From an uncultured Pseudomonadales bacterium (GTDB taxonomy: Bacteria; Pseudomonadota; Gammaproteobacteria; Pseudomonadales; Azotimanducaceae): DNA of 64,000 bases. Each line of letters starts with the position of its first letter. Position 1 is the stretch's first letter. Shown one piece after another: positions 1-8,298 of this stretch. The notes under the pieces are model-generated. The model ran no database searches. It saw only the letters and a program-made list of their open reading frames with translations, and had not been told where the DNA came from. Location: NCBI GenBank assembly GCA_958296195.1, contig OY282455.1, forward strand, positions 2,232,001 through 2,296,000, written 5' to 3'. The position numbers were made by a program, and so were the translations under genes.

Positions 1-91
1 GATAGGCCGGGCCGACGTCATGGATGAGCAGCATTGGCCGGTCGCCGCCGGCGGCGCAGCCTTGCAGCCAAGCGGCTACAATAGCGGCCAT
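1..91 (-). CDS. Possible start of a hypothetical protein, cut by the left edge
   Basis: An open frame on the minus strand begins with ATG at 91-89 and stays open to the window edge, giving 30 residues that start MAAIVAAWLQGCAAGG and include a hydrophobic stretch MLLIHDVG. It lies 95 bases downstream of the sugar-kinase-like gene on the same strand, so it could be the third gene of that operon. No Shine-Dalgarno sequence is visible and too little is present to assign a family. The start overlaps, on the palindrome CATG, the start of a small plus-strand frame, so only one of the two may be real. Confidence 0.33.
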   Translation of the reverse strand, partial: MAAIVAAWLQGCAAGGDRPMLLIHDVGPAY

Positions 92-245
92 GAGCGAATG
101 CAACGACCATTCCCGCAAGGACCAGAACGCCTCTTCCAGCGGCGCATGGCGGCATATTCTGATGTGGACCGTCTTTGGCCTGACCTTAGTGGTCACCATC
201 ATCATCGTCTTGCAGGCCATGCTGCTCACTACGGGCTTCGCTTAA
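90..245 (+). CDS. Small single-pass membrane protein, hypothetical
   Basis: A 51-residue product with a hydrophilic N-terminal half (MSECNDHSRKDQ...) and one strong hydrophobic segment at about residues 25-45 (ILMWTVFGLTLVVTIIIVLQ). The layout, a short soluble head followed by one membrane span and a very short tail, is typical of small inner-membrane proteins. Its 3' end overlaps the 3' end of the convergent kinase gene by 60 bases. No ribosome binding site is obvious before the ATG at 90; an upstream in-frame ATG at 24 would only add low-complexity residues. No family recognised; function unknown. Confidence 0.4.
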   Translation: MSECNDHSRKDQNASSSGAWRHILMWTVFGLTLVVTIIIVLQAMLLTTGFA

Positions 246-1259
246 GTCCATTCCTTGCAGCGCTGCGGCGGCGCAGTCCGTCAGCTCGGCTTGCCGCGCC
301 TCCAACGCTTCGAGCAGGCTGAACTGCTCCAGCGCTCGCTGATGGTTCTTTCCAGGCGCAGCAACCTTGAAGTAGCGGTCCCCGGCCAAGTGGTCGGTTA
401 GGAAGCGAATGCCCAGCATGAACGCCGCATAGCGTGGCGCCAACACCAGGTCACGAGCGTTCGCCGGTACTGCGGCTTCGGTCAGGTAGCCCTTGGCGAT
501 GGCGGAGAAACGCGCCGGCGACACCTCGCCGCCCAATGCGGAGCGCACTAGGTCGCCGAACTCCCAAGCCCAGTGCCCCCACATCAGGGTGTCCAGGTCC
601 AGCACCGCCGCCACCTCGTCCCCGTCGTCGAAAACTAGGTTGTCGATCTTGCAGTCCCCGTGAATGTAGCCGTTTGGGCGGCGGAAGCGTTCGGCAAGAC
701 TGCGCCGGGCGTCGATGAATGCCGCCAACTGAGGTTCGGCCCTTGGCCCGGCGGCGTAGGCAGCCAGATAGTGCCGCAGTTGCAGGAAGCCGGGGATGAC
801 TTCCCGCCGGTCCACTCCGTCGATGTCCTGCAGCCAACGGCGGGTGCGGCCAAAGGCCCGGCCGGCCGCCTCCGCTTGAGCGTCACTTTCCAAGCGGGAC
901 AGGCTGCGTCCGTCGATGTAGGACCACAGGCGCCAGACTTCGCCGTCAAACTCCGCCCACGACTGCCTATCGGCGGTGGGCGTCAGGGCCGGCGTCCAGC
1001 CGGGCCGCTTGCGGTTGAGATGGGCGGACGCCGCGGCGACGTTCTCCATTAGAAGCTGGGGGTCGCGGAAAACCGTTTGATTGATGCGCTGCAATACCCG
1101 CCGTCCAGTGCCGCCGTTGGATGGTTCGGCAGCGGTGCCGGCAAGTGAATCCGTATGCGGAATGCGGGCTAGGTATGTGTCGTTGATGTGCCCTTCGCCC
1201 AGGGGAGAGACGGCGGCATGGACGCCCCAGCCCCGCAGCAAGGCTTCCTTCGGCCTCAT
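186..1259 (-). CDS. APH-fold sugar kinase-like phosphotransferase (N-acetylhexosamine kinase-like)
   Basis: A 357-residue protein of the aminoglycoside phosphotransferase/choline kinase fold. A glycine-containing loop SPLGEGHINDTYL (residues 18-30) matches the N-lobe nucleotide loop, the catalytic loop is IHGDCKIDN (199-207) and the metal-binding DLD is at 221-223. The start ATG at 1259 overlaps the stop of the hexosaminidase gene in an ATGA, so the two are translationally coupled. In this fold, proteins with the EGHIND loop next to hexosaminidases are often N-acetylhexosamine kinases (NahK type), so phosphorylation of the GlcNAc or GalNAc released by the neighbour is the best inference. The substrate itself is not visible in the sequence. 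Confidence 0.8.
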   Translation of the reverse strand: MRPKEALLRGWGVHAAVSPLGEGHINDTYLARIPHTDSLAGTAAEPSNGGTGRRVLQRINQTVFRDPQLLMENVAAASAHLNRKRPGWTPALTPTADRQSWAEFDGEVWRLWSYIDGRSLSRLESDAQAEAAGRAFGRTRRWLQDIDGVDRREVIPGFLQLRHYLAAYAAGPRAEPQLAAFIDARRSLAERFRRPNGYIHGDCKIDNLVFDDGDEVAAVLDLDTLMWGHWAWEFGDLVRSALGGEVSPARFSAIAKGYLTEAAVPANARDLVLAPRYAAFMLGIRFLTDHLAGDRYFKVAAPGKNHQRALEQFSLLEALEARQAELTDCAAAALQGMDLSEARSEQHGLQDDDDGDH

Positions 1260-3316
1260 CCGCGCCCTAACCATTCTTCGACCATGGGTGCGATGGCGAC
1301 CAGATATTCGCCTTGGGGTTTGCCGCCCCGGACCACCCGCCGCCAGGCGGCGTCGGTGTCGATGCGTCCCTGCGCTTGGTCGAGCACCGTCTTCAAGACC
1401 AGCGCCAGGGATTGGATTGGGGCGGTCAATTCCGGGGCAAAGCCCGGCTCTTCGCAGATGGCCAGCAATCGTTCGCATTCTGCGATCAAGGGGGTGCCGC
1501 CTTGGGCCAGCAAGCTCTTGAACCGGGCGGCGGCGAAACTCTCCGGCAGCAGGGCGTCTATGGGGCAGTCTAGGGGCGTATCCACCCGATAGGGTCTGGC
1601 TTGGGGCATTGCGGTGCCCTGAATGCGGGCCGCGAGGGCCGCTTCGCCCAACAACCGGGCGTACCACTTGACCGGCTCGAGCAGCTCCACGGCGGGAAGC
1701 TGCCGCTCGCTGACGCCCAACGCCCTGAGCAGCTCCTGGCTGCGCCCCTGCACATCGACGATGCCGGCCTTGGCGAGCCTATCCCGCGCCGCTTCCAAGC
1801 AAGCGGCCAGGTCCTGGGGTGCTTCCCGATTGGACCAGAAGCGATCCGCCAAGGCCGGCATTCTTGACCAGAGGCGCACTGGCAGCAACTCTTCGCTCAC
1901 CAATTCGGACCAGAGGCAGGCTTCGCCGCCGAGCACCGCGCCGCCACTGGAGGACTGATGCTGCGCGGATTCGCGCCAGCCTTGGGTCCACTTCAGGCCG
2001 GCGGCGACGTGGCGCAAGCGGGGATCGTCCAACAGGGCGTTCTCTTGGGCGAGCAGGTCCTCCTCGGCGGCGTCTGGCGCGTAGGCGTGATGCAGGTCCG
2101 CCGGATAGAACAAGTCCAAGTAGTAGCCGGATGAAAGGATGCAGGCATGGCCGGCGGCCAAGGCTCGCCCCCGTGCCGTTGCGCCGCGCCAAGCCTGCAC
2201 CACTAGGCTGTTGCTGAAAGCGGTGGCGGCAGCCGAATTTGCCACACCTGGGTTGGCTGGGCCGCTTGCAGGCGTCGTCGCGGCAACGGTCGGCGCCACC
2301 GCACTGAGGGTCTTAGCTCCGCCGGTCAGGACCTCATCCCAAGCGATCACCCGCTTGCCCCGGCGGGCGGCGAGTTCCGCCACCCGGGCGATGAAGTGGG
2401 CTTGCAGGGCGTTGGCGTCCTGGAGGCCGCGGTCGACCATGTAGTTGGCCACCTCCTCGCTGTCCCGCCACCAAGTCGGATCCACCTCATCGCCGCCGAC
2501 ATGCACGAACTCGTCTGGAAACACCTCCGCCAGTTCGCCGAGCAGTTGGTCGATGGCGGCATAGACCGCTGGATCGGCCGGATTCAGCACTGCTGGGTGT
2601 GGCCCGAACTTGTTGGTGGGCGCCACGGGCATTCGGCGCGGCCCCCACTCGGGATGGGCGCAAAGCCAACTGGTCACATGGCCGGGCATGTCGAGTTCCG
2701 GCACCACTCGGATGCCGCGTTTACTGGCTTCAGCCACGAGCCGGCGCAGCTCATCCGATCGGTAGCTCTGCTCGCTGGCCAGCTTGGGGTGGGCGACGCT
2801 CTGAAAACGGAAGCCTTGGTCGTCGGTGAGGTGCAGATGCAGCACGTTCAGCTTGTGGAAGGCCATGCCGTCCAAGGTGCTGAGCAGGGTCTCCAAGGAG
2901 ATGAAACGCCGCGCCGGGTCCAGCATCAGCCCACGCCACGGGAAGGCCGGCGCATCGTCGATCTCCGCAATGGGCAAATGCCCGTCCTGACCGGCTAGCT
3001 GCGCCAGAGTGGCCAAGGCGTGGTTGGCGCCGACCCATTGCGGGGCGCTGATGCGCACTCCATTCGCAGCGATGCGCAGCCGGTAGCTTGCGTCGTCGTC
3101 AAGGGCTGGTTGACCTTGTTCATCATCCAAGACGTTAAAACGCACTGGCAAGGGAGGCGCGCCGCGGCGCAGGAACCCTTCCAGCCAACGATTGACGCGG
3201 TCCAAGGCGGCGCCCGCCGGACCTATGGCGCCATCGCATTGCAAACGTCCTAGGACGACCTGGCCGCCGGCAAAGGTTGTCCGCCGCGGACGCGGCAGAA
3301 GCGGTGGAGGTTTCAT
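1256..3316 (-). CDS. Beta-N-acetylhexosaminidase, glycoside hydrolase family 20
   Basis: A 686-residue GH20 enzyme that releases terminal GlcNAc or GalNAc from glycans or chitooligosaccharides by substrate-assisted catalysis. The N-terminal domain (about 1-120) is followed by the catalytic barrel with WRGLMLDPARRF (127-138), HLTDDQGFR, PELDMPGH and the catalytic pair D276-E277 in HVGGDEVDPTWW. The long C-terminal part (after about 480) is less conserved. I chose ATG 3316 because residues from there match the family N-terminus; an upstream ATG at 3376 would add 20 unlikely residues. No signal peptide is evident, suggesting a cytoplasmic enzyme acting on imported oligosaccharides. First gene of an operon with the kinase-like gene. 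Confidence 0.92.
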   Translation of the reverse strand: MKPPPLLPRPRRTTFAGGQVVLGRLQCDGAIGPAGAALDRVNRWLEGFLRRGAPPLPVRFNVLDDEQGQPALDDDASYRLRIAANGVRISAPQWVGANHALATLAQLAGQDGHLPIAEIDDAPAFPWRGLMLDPARRFISLETLLSTLDGMAFHKLNVLHLHLTDDQGFRFQSVAHPKLASEQSYRSDELRRLVAEASKRGIRVVPELDMPGHVTSWLCAHPEWGPRRMPVAPTNKFGPHPAVLNPADPAVYAAIDQLLGELAEVFPDEFVHVGGDEVDPTWWRDSEEVANYMVDRGLQDANALQAHFIARVAELAARRGKRVIAWDEVLTGGAKTLSAVAPTVAATTPASGPANPGVANSAAATAFSNSLVVQAWRGATARGRALAAGHACILSSGYYLDLFYPADLHHAYAPDAAEEDLLAQENALLDDPRLRHVAAGLKWTQGWRESAQHQSSSGGAVLGGEACLWSELVSEELLPVRLWSRMPALADRFWSNREAPQDLAACLEAARDRLAKAGIVDVQGRSQELLRALGVSERQLPAVELLEPVKWYARLLGEAALAARIQGTAMPQARPYRVDTPLDCPIDALLPESFAAARFKSLLAQGGTPLIAECERLLAICEEPGFAPELTAPIQSLALVLKTVLDQAQGRIDTDAAWRRVVRGGKPQGEYLVAIAPMVEEWLGRG

Positions 3317-3650
3317 GCCCGGAAGGGTACTACATAGCCCTTCCCACCAAGGCTCGGTGTCCGCTAGAGGTTCCACTGGCTAGCTATTGGGCTGCAAGCA
3401 CGGAAGCCGCGCTTGCACGATGGCTTCCTGCCGCCAAAAGTCGAGACGTTCATCGACTTGTCCGGTTTGGTTTTCCAATGAATAAGTGCGATGACCAGCA
3501 CCGCTTCTCCTGTGTTGCGGCGGTGGCGGTTGTGCCGAAGGACTTAGCGCCGCCTTCGCCTTCTGAATGGGATGGGGACTTTACGCATTCGCCCGCATTC
3601 CGCATCGGTTGGTCCGATCCCGGTTTGCTTTTCGCCGCTCTCGTGACACC
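3317..3650. other. Divergent intergenic region
   Basis: 334 bases between the hexosaminidase gene (leftward) and the SIS isomerase gene (rightward). It must hold promoters for both, but I see no convincing sigma-70 pair, operator or RNA. Open frames here are low-complexity reading-frame shadows. Confidence 0.6.
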
Positions 3651-4259
3651 ATGCGCGGCATGGAGCCAGCGGAACGTATGCGGGCGGTGCTGCGGGCGGA
3701 GGCGGAGGCCATCCGCTCCGTGCAGGTCACCGATGACTTTGTGCGGGCGGTGCAGGCGCTCGCCGGCTGCCGGGGCAAGGTTTTGGCTACGGGCATCGGC
3801 AAGGCCGGCCACATCGCCCGCAAGTTCGCCGCCACCCTCTGCTCCACCGCCACGCCGGCCGCCTTCATTCACCCGTCGGAAGCGGCCCACGGCGACCTTG
3901 GCTTGGCGGGGCCGGACGATCTGATCTTCGCCTTCTCCACCAGCGGCAAAAGCCGGGAGGTACTGGAGGTGCTGGAGCTTTGCCGCCACCTGGGGGTGGC
4001 AATGGTGATCGGCGTCACTGCACACCCGGATTCGGCGCTCCGGGACCTTGCCGACCTCGTTCTGGACATGGGCCGCATTGCCGAACCCTGCCCCTTGGGC
4101 CTGACGCCCAGCGCCAGCACCGCGGTGATGCTCGCCATTACGGACGCCGTCGCCTTGGCGCTGCTGGAAGTGAAGGGGGTCACCCGCAAGGACTATGGCC
4201 TGCGGCATCACGGCGGCTATCTTGGCCGGGCAGCCCGCACGGACAACCTGCCACGTTAA
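3651..4259 (+). CDS. SIS-domain sugar isomerase, KdsD/KpsF/GutQ-like without CBS domains
   Basis: A 202-residue protein made of one SIS domain. ATGIGKAGHIARKFAATL (about 45-62) followed by HPSEAAHGDLGL and FSTSGKSREVLE are the signature of D-arabinose 5-phosphate isomerases (KdsD, KpsF, GutQ), which convert ribulose 5-phosphate to arabinose 5-phosphate for Kdo synthesis. The usual C-terminal tandem CBS domains (about 120 residues) are missing: the protein ends with the conserved DYGLRHHGGYLGRAAR region that normally links to them. It may therefore be a CBS-less isomerase or a related sugar-phosphate isomerase linked to the neighbouring amino-sugar genes. Start ATG 3651 or 3660 cannot be separated. 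Confidence 0.85.
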   Translation: MRGMEPAERMRAVLRAEAEAIRSVQVTDDFVRAVQALAGCRGKVLATGIGKAGHIARKFAATLCSTATPAAFIHPSEAAHGDLGLAGPDDLIFAFSTSGKSREVLEVLELCRHLGVAMVIGVTAHPDSALRDLADLVLDMGRIAEPCPLGLTPSASTAVMLAITDAVALALLEVKGVTRKDYGLRHHGGYLGRAARTDNLPR

Positions 4260-4266
4260 ATGGCGG

Positions 4267-4512
4267 CTATAGGAGCTTTATTGCAGCGACGATGACGCCT
4301 ACGGCCACGGCCAACATGCCGCCGAAGCGAACTGTGAGGCGCGTTTCCAATTCGGCGAGGTCGGTCTTGGTGGCGATATGAGCCCCAAGCGATGCACTCA
4401 GCACACTCACGATGGCGTCGGCATGATCCTCATTGATGCCTGCGCTCTTCAAGGCGCGGGAGGCAGCAAGCGTGTCGAAAGTCGTTGCGGCCACTGCTTG
4501 ATCCTCGCTCAT
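4267..4512 (-). CDS. Small DUF1640/CCDC90-like coiled-coil membrane protein
   Basis: An 81-residue protein. The first half (FDTLAASRALKSAGINEDHADAIV) resembles the helical N-terminal region of the bacterial DUF1640 family, followed by ATKTDLAELETRL, the usual short coiled coil, and a C-terminal hydrophobic tail (GGMLAVAVGVIVAAIKLL). Family members are small, tail-anchored, coiled-coil proteins with no established role in bacteria; they are often associated with mobile or toxin-like loci, but nothing next to it supports this here. It converges on the isomerase gene with seven bases between the stops. Confidence 0.75.
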   Translation of the reverse strand: MSEDQAVAATTFDTLAASRALKSAGINEDHADAIVSVLSASLGAHIATKTDLAELETRLTVRFGGMLAVAVGVIVAAIKLL

Positions 4513-4700
4513 TTACCAAGATTGCCAGCATACCGAAACAACGACAATGCGCAAGCGTCGGATCGGCAGGATCATTCCAAAGTCGCGCCTGCCAAGCATT
4601 GGTGGAACAAGGGGCCTAAATCAACCTTGGTTTTCCATGGACAGGGGGTGTCATAGCTCTTCTAAGGAGAAAATGCAGCGCTTGGGTGGGAGACGCGCTG

Positions 4701-5159
4701 TCAGTCCGGGGTCAGCAGTAGGCGGTATCCGGCTTCCAGCCTTGCAAAACCGGCGCGGCTGAACAATCTATGCGCCGCAGACTTATTTGGGGGAGTGTCT
4801 TGAGCAGTGCAGGGGAGGGCGCTGTCCCTGCCGACGCTGGTTGGGCTGCGTGCAGTCCTTGGGCACGACACGGTGATTTCCCGCGCCCCCTTGGTTTCGC
4901 AGACGCCGATGGCGTGGCCGAGCAGCCAGCGGCCCAGTCCCCTTTTTCGGTGCGGTGCGGCGACCGCTAAGGCGGTGATGTGGTAGTGGAGGGCGGAGAC
5001 CTGCTCAAAGGCGTAAACGCCGACCACCTCGTTGTCCAGCTTGGCGACGCGCAGCCGCTCCAGAGCGGGCGTATCGGCTAGGGACTGCGGCAGCAGTTCC
5101 CAAGGGACCTCGTCGGGATAGGGGCGATGAATCGGAATCCGTCTTGGGTTCAGTCGCAC
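4701..5159 (-). CDS. GNAT family N-acetyltransferase
   Basis: A 152-residue acetyl-CoA-dependent N-acyltransferase. The core strand and acetyl-CoA loop are visible as HITALAVAAPHRKRGLGRWLL (Q/RxxGxG motif HRKRGLG), and the C-terminal AAHRLFSRAGFARLEAGY is the usual end of the fold. Between these, after EITVSC, about 20-25 extra residues (rich in Ser, Thr and Pro) replace the short segment normally found, which may be a real insertion or an early decay event. Substrate unknown. It lies 160 bases beyond the end of the TauD-like gene on the same strand. Confidence 0.75.
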   Translation of the reverse strand: MRLNPRRIPIHRPYPDEVPWELLPQSLADTPALERLRVAKLDNEVVGVYAFEQVSALHYHITALAVAAPHRKRGLGRWLLGHAIGVCETKGAREITVSCPRTARSPTSVGRDSALPCTAQDTPPNKSAAHRLFSRAGFARLEAGYRLLLTPD

Positions 5160-5319
5160 GCTTCAGGCTCGGATTTTTCCGCCAAGGATGCCGCTGGCGC
5201 CGGTTGGGGTAGCTGCCCATAGGCTTTTCGACCAGTTAGCGAGTGCCTTGCCGGCAACGCCGCCAGCGAGGCCCGTGCTTGCGAAGATTTTGCTGGAGGG
5301 CTGCAACTGGCTGAAACCG

Positions 5320-6147
5320 TTATCTTGGGCGCTCGCCGGCGGTGGTGACGCGGTGCAGCTTGCGGTGTTGGGGAAAATAGTCATTGATGGGCTTGTGCTG
5401 GGTGGAGCGGTTGTCCCAAATGGCGAGAGTTTCCGGTGTCCAAGTCAGGCGGGTGGTGAATTCGGCGGTGGTCAGGTGCTCGTGCAGCAACGCCAGGGTT
5501 CGTTGGCTTTCCAATGCGCTCAACTCCTTGATGCGCACCGTGAACAGGGGGTTGACGTAGAGGGCCTTTTTGCCGGTTTCCGGATGGGTGCGTACCACGG
5601 GGTGGCGCACCGGGGGGTTGGCGGCCACCGTCGCCGCCAGCCGCTCCTCGCCGCCCGGTTCGGCCAGGCTTTCGCGAAAGCCGTAGCGAAAGTCATGCAC
5701 GGCGGTCAGGCCGCTGAGCATTCCCTTAAGGGGCTCGGACAGCGCCTCGTAGGCGGCCGCGGCACTGGCCCAGAGGGTGTCCCCGCCATATTCGGGGATG
5801 ATTTGCCCATGCAGGAAGGTGAAGGCCGGTGGAGTGGCGCTGAAGGTCATGTCGGAGTGCCAGATTTCTATTTTGGAGGGCGCCTCCGCCGTGCTTTCCA
5901 GAACATGCACATGGTCCGCGCCCGGCGCCGCGGGGTAGGCCGGGTGATCGAACAGCGGCCCGAAGCGGCTGGCCGCGGCTTGCAGTTGCGCCGGCGCAAG
6001 AGGCTGATCGCGCAGAAACAACACGCCATGCTCCAGCAGCAGCCGGCGCAATTCATCGAACAGGGCGGCATCGTCCATGGCGTCCTGCAGGGAGACGCCG
6101 CTGACGTAGGCGCCGATGGCCGCCGCCGCTCTTTTTACTTGAACCAT
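5320..6147 (-). CDS. TauD/TfdA family Fe(II)/2-oxoglutarate dioxygenase
   Basis: A 275-residue non-haem iron dioxygenase that couples 2-oxoglutarate decarboxylation to hydroxylation of its substrate. The iron ligands are H and D of EIWHSDMTF (about residues 95-103) and the distal His in NRSTQHKPIND (about 254), with the 2-oxoglutarate-binding Arg in HRKLHRVTT near the C-terminus. GVLFLRDQPL near residue 41 is the conserved N-terminal strand. Length matches TauD (about 283). Family members act on taurine, sulfonates, aryloxyacetates and others, and no sulfonate transporter lies beside it, so the substrate stays open. Transcribed away from the class II aldolase gene. Confidence 0.88.
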   Translation of the reverse strand: MVQVKRAAAAIGAYVSGVSLQDAMDDAALFDELRRLLLEHGVLFLRDQPLAPAQLQAAASRFGPLFDHPAYPAAPGADHVHVLESTAEAPSKIEIWHSDMTFSATPPAFTFLHGQIIPEYGGDTLWASAAAAYEALSEPLKGMLSGLTAVHDFRYGFRESLAEPGGEERLAATVAANPPVRHPVVRTHPETGKKALYVNPLFTVRIKELSALESQRTLALLHEHLTTAEFTTRLTWTPETLAIWDNRSTQHKPINDYFPQHRKLHRVTTAGERPR

Positions 6148-6340
6148 GCCGTGCGGTCTGCTAGTGGTTTGCGGATGCGCATTTTAACTCGAATCGGAGT
6201 TCGCCCGACCCCGGCCGCACCCCTGCAACATCCGCCGTCCGAAGCCTCATTTGGCGGCGCCGTCGGCAATTTTCGGCTTGCTCTCTGGACGCCTCGCCTA
6301 TGTGCGGTTTTGAGTGCGCTCTCCCATAGGACTGACCGTG

Positions 6341-6994
6341 ATGGCTGAGGTGGAGGGCGTCATTCGTTTCGATTACGCGCTGCAGCCGCCTTCCCGCCCC
6401 ATTGACGGGAATTTGGCGCAGCCCCTGCTGGCTTGGCGCACCATGCTGCGGCGCTTGGAGTTGCTTGGGCAAAGGCCGGACCGCTACGGCGGGCTCGGCT
6501 ATGGCAACCTTAGCCGCCGCGTCCCCGGCGGAAACGGTGCCTTCATCATCACCGCCAGCCAGACCAGCGGCATGGCCGAGGCTGGCCTTGGCGAGCTGGT
6601 TCGCGTCAACCGATGCAGTTTTGACGATTTTCAAATGGAGGCTGAGGGCCGGTTGCCGCCGTCTTCGGAAGCGATGACGCACGCGATGGTTTACGCCGCC
6701 GACCCCAGCCTGCACTGGGTGCTGCACGGCCACAGCCCGGAGATTTGGCGCAACGCCGCCGCGCTGGGCTTGCCGGCCATCGCCGCCGACGTGGAGTACG
6801 GCTCCCGGAGCATGGTGGCGGCGGTGGCCGCCTTGTTGAACGCCAACCCGGCGCGGCCCTTGGTGTTCGTGACGCTGGGCCATGAGGACGGCGTCTTCGC
6901 CTGCGGCGGCCAAGTGGAGCCCACCGGCGCGGAACTCATTGTCTGCTTGGGGCGCAGCCTGGCGTTGGCCAAGTCGGGTGCCAGCGCTTCATGA
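6341..6994 (+). CDS. Class II aldolase/adducin family protein, possible partner of MtnA
   Basis: A 217-residue zinc-dependent class II aldolase-fold protein. GLGYGNLSRR (about 46-55) fits the phosphate-binding GN(V/L)S motif, FIITASQTSGM the second substrate motif, and HGHSPEIW with the later LGHEDG the metal ligands. Start ATG 6341 has AGGA about nine bases before it. It is followed 103 bases later by mtnA, so a role in 5-methylthioadenosine salvage is likely: either a methylthioribulose-1-phosphate dehydratase (MtnB-like) or the aldolase that splits methylthioribulose 1-phosphate into DHAP and an aldehyde (DHAP shunt). The sequence alone does not decide between them. Confidence 0.75.
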   Translation: MAEVEGVIRFDYALQPPSRPIDGNLAQPLLAWRTMLRRLELLGQRPDRYGGLGYGNLSRRVPGGNGAFIITASQTSGMAEAGLGELVRVNRCSFDDFQMEAEGRLPPSSEAMTHAMVYAADPSLHWVLHGHSPEIWRNAAALGLPAIAADVEYGSRSMVAAVAALLNANPARPLVFVTLGHEDGVFACGGQVEPTGAELIVCLGRSLALAKSGASAS

Positions 6995-7097
6995 CCGGCA
7001 AGCCGCTTGACAAGGAAGTTCGCTCATCCGCTGGTAGCCTAGGCCCGTGCCGGCTATGCAGGCCGCAGCCCAGGAAGGCAAGCGAGTCAATCTGACC

Positions 7098-8144
7098 ATG
7101 AACACCCCCGCCGCCATACTCTGGGAGCAAGGCCGGTTGCGGTTGTTGGACCAGCGGCAACTCCCCGGCAAGGTGGAATACCTGCCGATTGAGGACATCG
7201 CCGCCGCGGTGCAGGCCATCGCCTCCTTGGCCGTGCGCGGAGCGCCGGCCATCGGCATCGCCGCCGCCTACGCCTTGGCGGCCGCGGCGCAGCGCAGCGC
7301 CGCTGCGGGAAGACGCCGTTCCGCCGAAACCGCCCTGCAAGCCGTTCTGCAAAGGGATGGCGACGCCCTGATCGCCGCTCGGCCAACCGCCGTCAACCTA
7401 CGTTGGGCGGTCGAGCGCCTGCGCCGTCGGGGTGCAGCGGAGCCGACTGCGGCGGCCTTGGTTGACGAAGCGGAGGCCATTCACCGGGAGGACGCCGCCG
7501 CCTGCCGAGCCATCGGTGAGCATGGGCGCGGCTGCATCAAAGCCGGCGACAACGTGCTCACCCACTGCAACGCCGGCGCCTTGGCGGTTTCCGAACTCGG
7601 CACCGCCACCGCGCCCCTTTACCTCAATCATCAGGCTGGCGTTCCCTTTCATGTCTATGTCGATGAGACCCGGCCCCTGTTTCAGGGCGCCCGCTTGACG
7701 GCTTGGGAGTTGGCCAGGGCCGGCATCGGCCTCACCCTGATCTGCGACAGCGCCGCCGCCAGCCTGATGGCGGCCGGCAAGATCGACTTGGTGATCGTCG
7801 GCGCGGACCGAATCGCCGCCAATGGCGACGTGGTCAACAAGATCGGCACTCTCAGCCTGGCCGTGCTCGCCGCTCACTTCCAAGTTCCCTTTTACGTCGC
7901 CTGCCCGTCCTCCACCTTGGACTGGAGCGCAGCGTCCGGTGCCGAGGTGCCCATTGAGGAGCGGGCCGAACAGGAAGTCCGGCAGGAGCACGCCGCCCTG
8001 GTGCCGGCTTTCAATCCCGCCTTCGACGTAACGCCGGCGGCGCTGGTCACCGCCGTCATCACCGAACGGGGCCTCGCCAAGCCGCCGCTGGCGGAGTCCC
8101 TAAAGCGGCTGCATGACGCATCGGGGGAGCTTTCCAGGCATTAG
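7098..8144 (+). CDS. mtnA: S-methyl-5-thioribose-1-phosphate isomerase
   Basis: A 348-residue member of the eIF2B-alpha/MtnA family that converts methylthioribose 1-phosphate to methylthioribulose 1-phosphate in 5-methylthioadenosine salvage. Diagnostic motifs are AVRGAPAIGIAAAYAL (about 45-60), THCNAGALA with the catalytic Cys, the DETRPLFQGARLTAWEL stretch and IVGADRIAANGDVVNKIGT with the catalytic Asp. Length matches the family. ATG 7098 is chosen because it begins the conserved region (TPAAILWEQGRLRLLDQ). Preceded by a class II aldolase gene that probably uses its product; enolase-phosphatase and dioxygenase genes of the classical pathway are not in this window. Confidence 0.93.
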   Translation: MNTPAAILWEQGRLRLLDQRQLPGKVEYLPIEDIAAAVQAIASLAVRGAPAIGIAAAYALAAAAQRSAAAGRRRSAETALQAVLQRDGDALIAARPTAVNLRWAVERLRRRGAAEPTAAALVDEAEAIHREDAAACRAIGEHGRGCIKAGDNVLTHCNAGALAVSELGTATAPLYLNHQAGVPFHVYVDETRPLFQGARLTAWELARAGIGLTLICDSAAASLMAAGKIDLVIVGADRIAANGDVVNKIGTLSLAVLAAHFQVPFYVACPSSTLDWSAASGAEVPIEERAEQEVRQEHAALVPAFNPAFDVTPAALVTAVITERGLAKPPLAESLKRLHDASGELSRH

Positions 8145-8298
8145 ACGGAACTCTCCCGCCCCCGCAAATTTGCCGGCAATCTGGCATGGAACCAGCGTGG
8201 CGCCGGCAACTGGGCAACACACTGCGACCGAGCGGGGAGATTGCGTCTGGCGCTCGCTCTAGCCACAATGGATCGCCTGTGTGGAGCTCAATACCGGA

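Noticed and set aside
5163-5384. Minus-strand frame of 73 codons overlapping the end of the dioxygenase gene
   Set aside because: Low-complexity, Ser/Pro/Ala-rich, overlaps a firm gene and has no start context.
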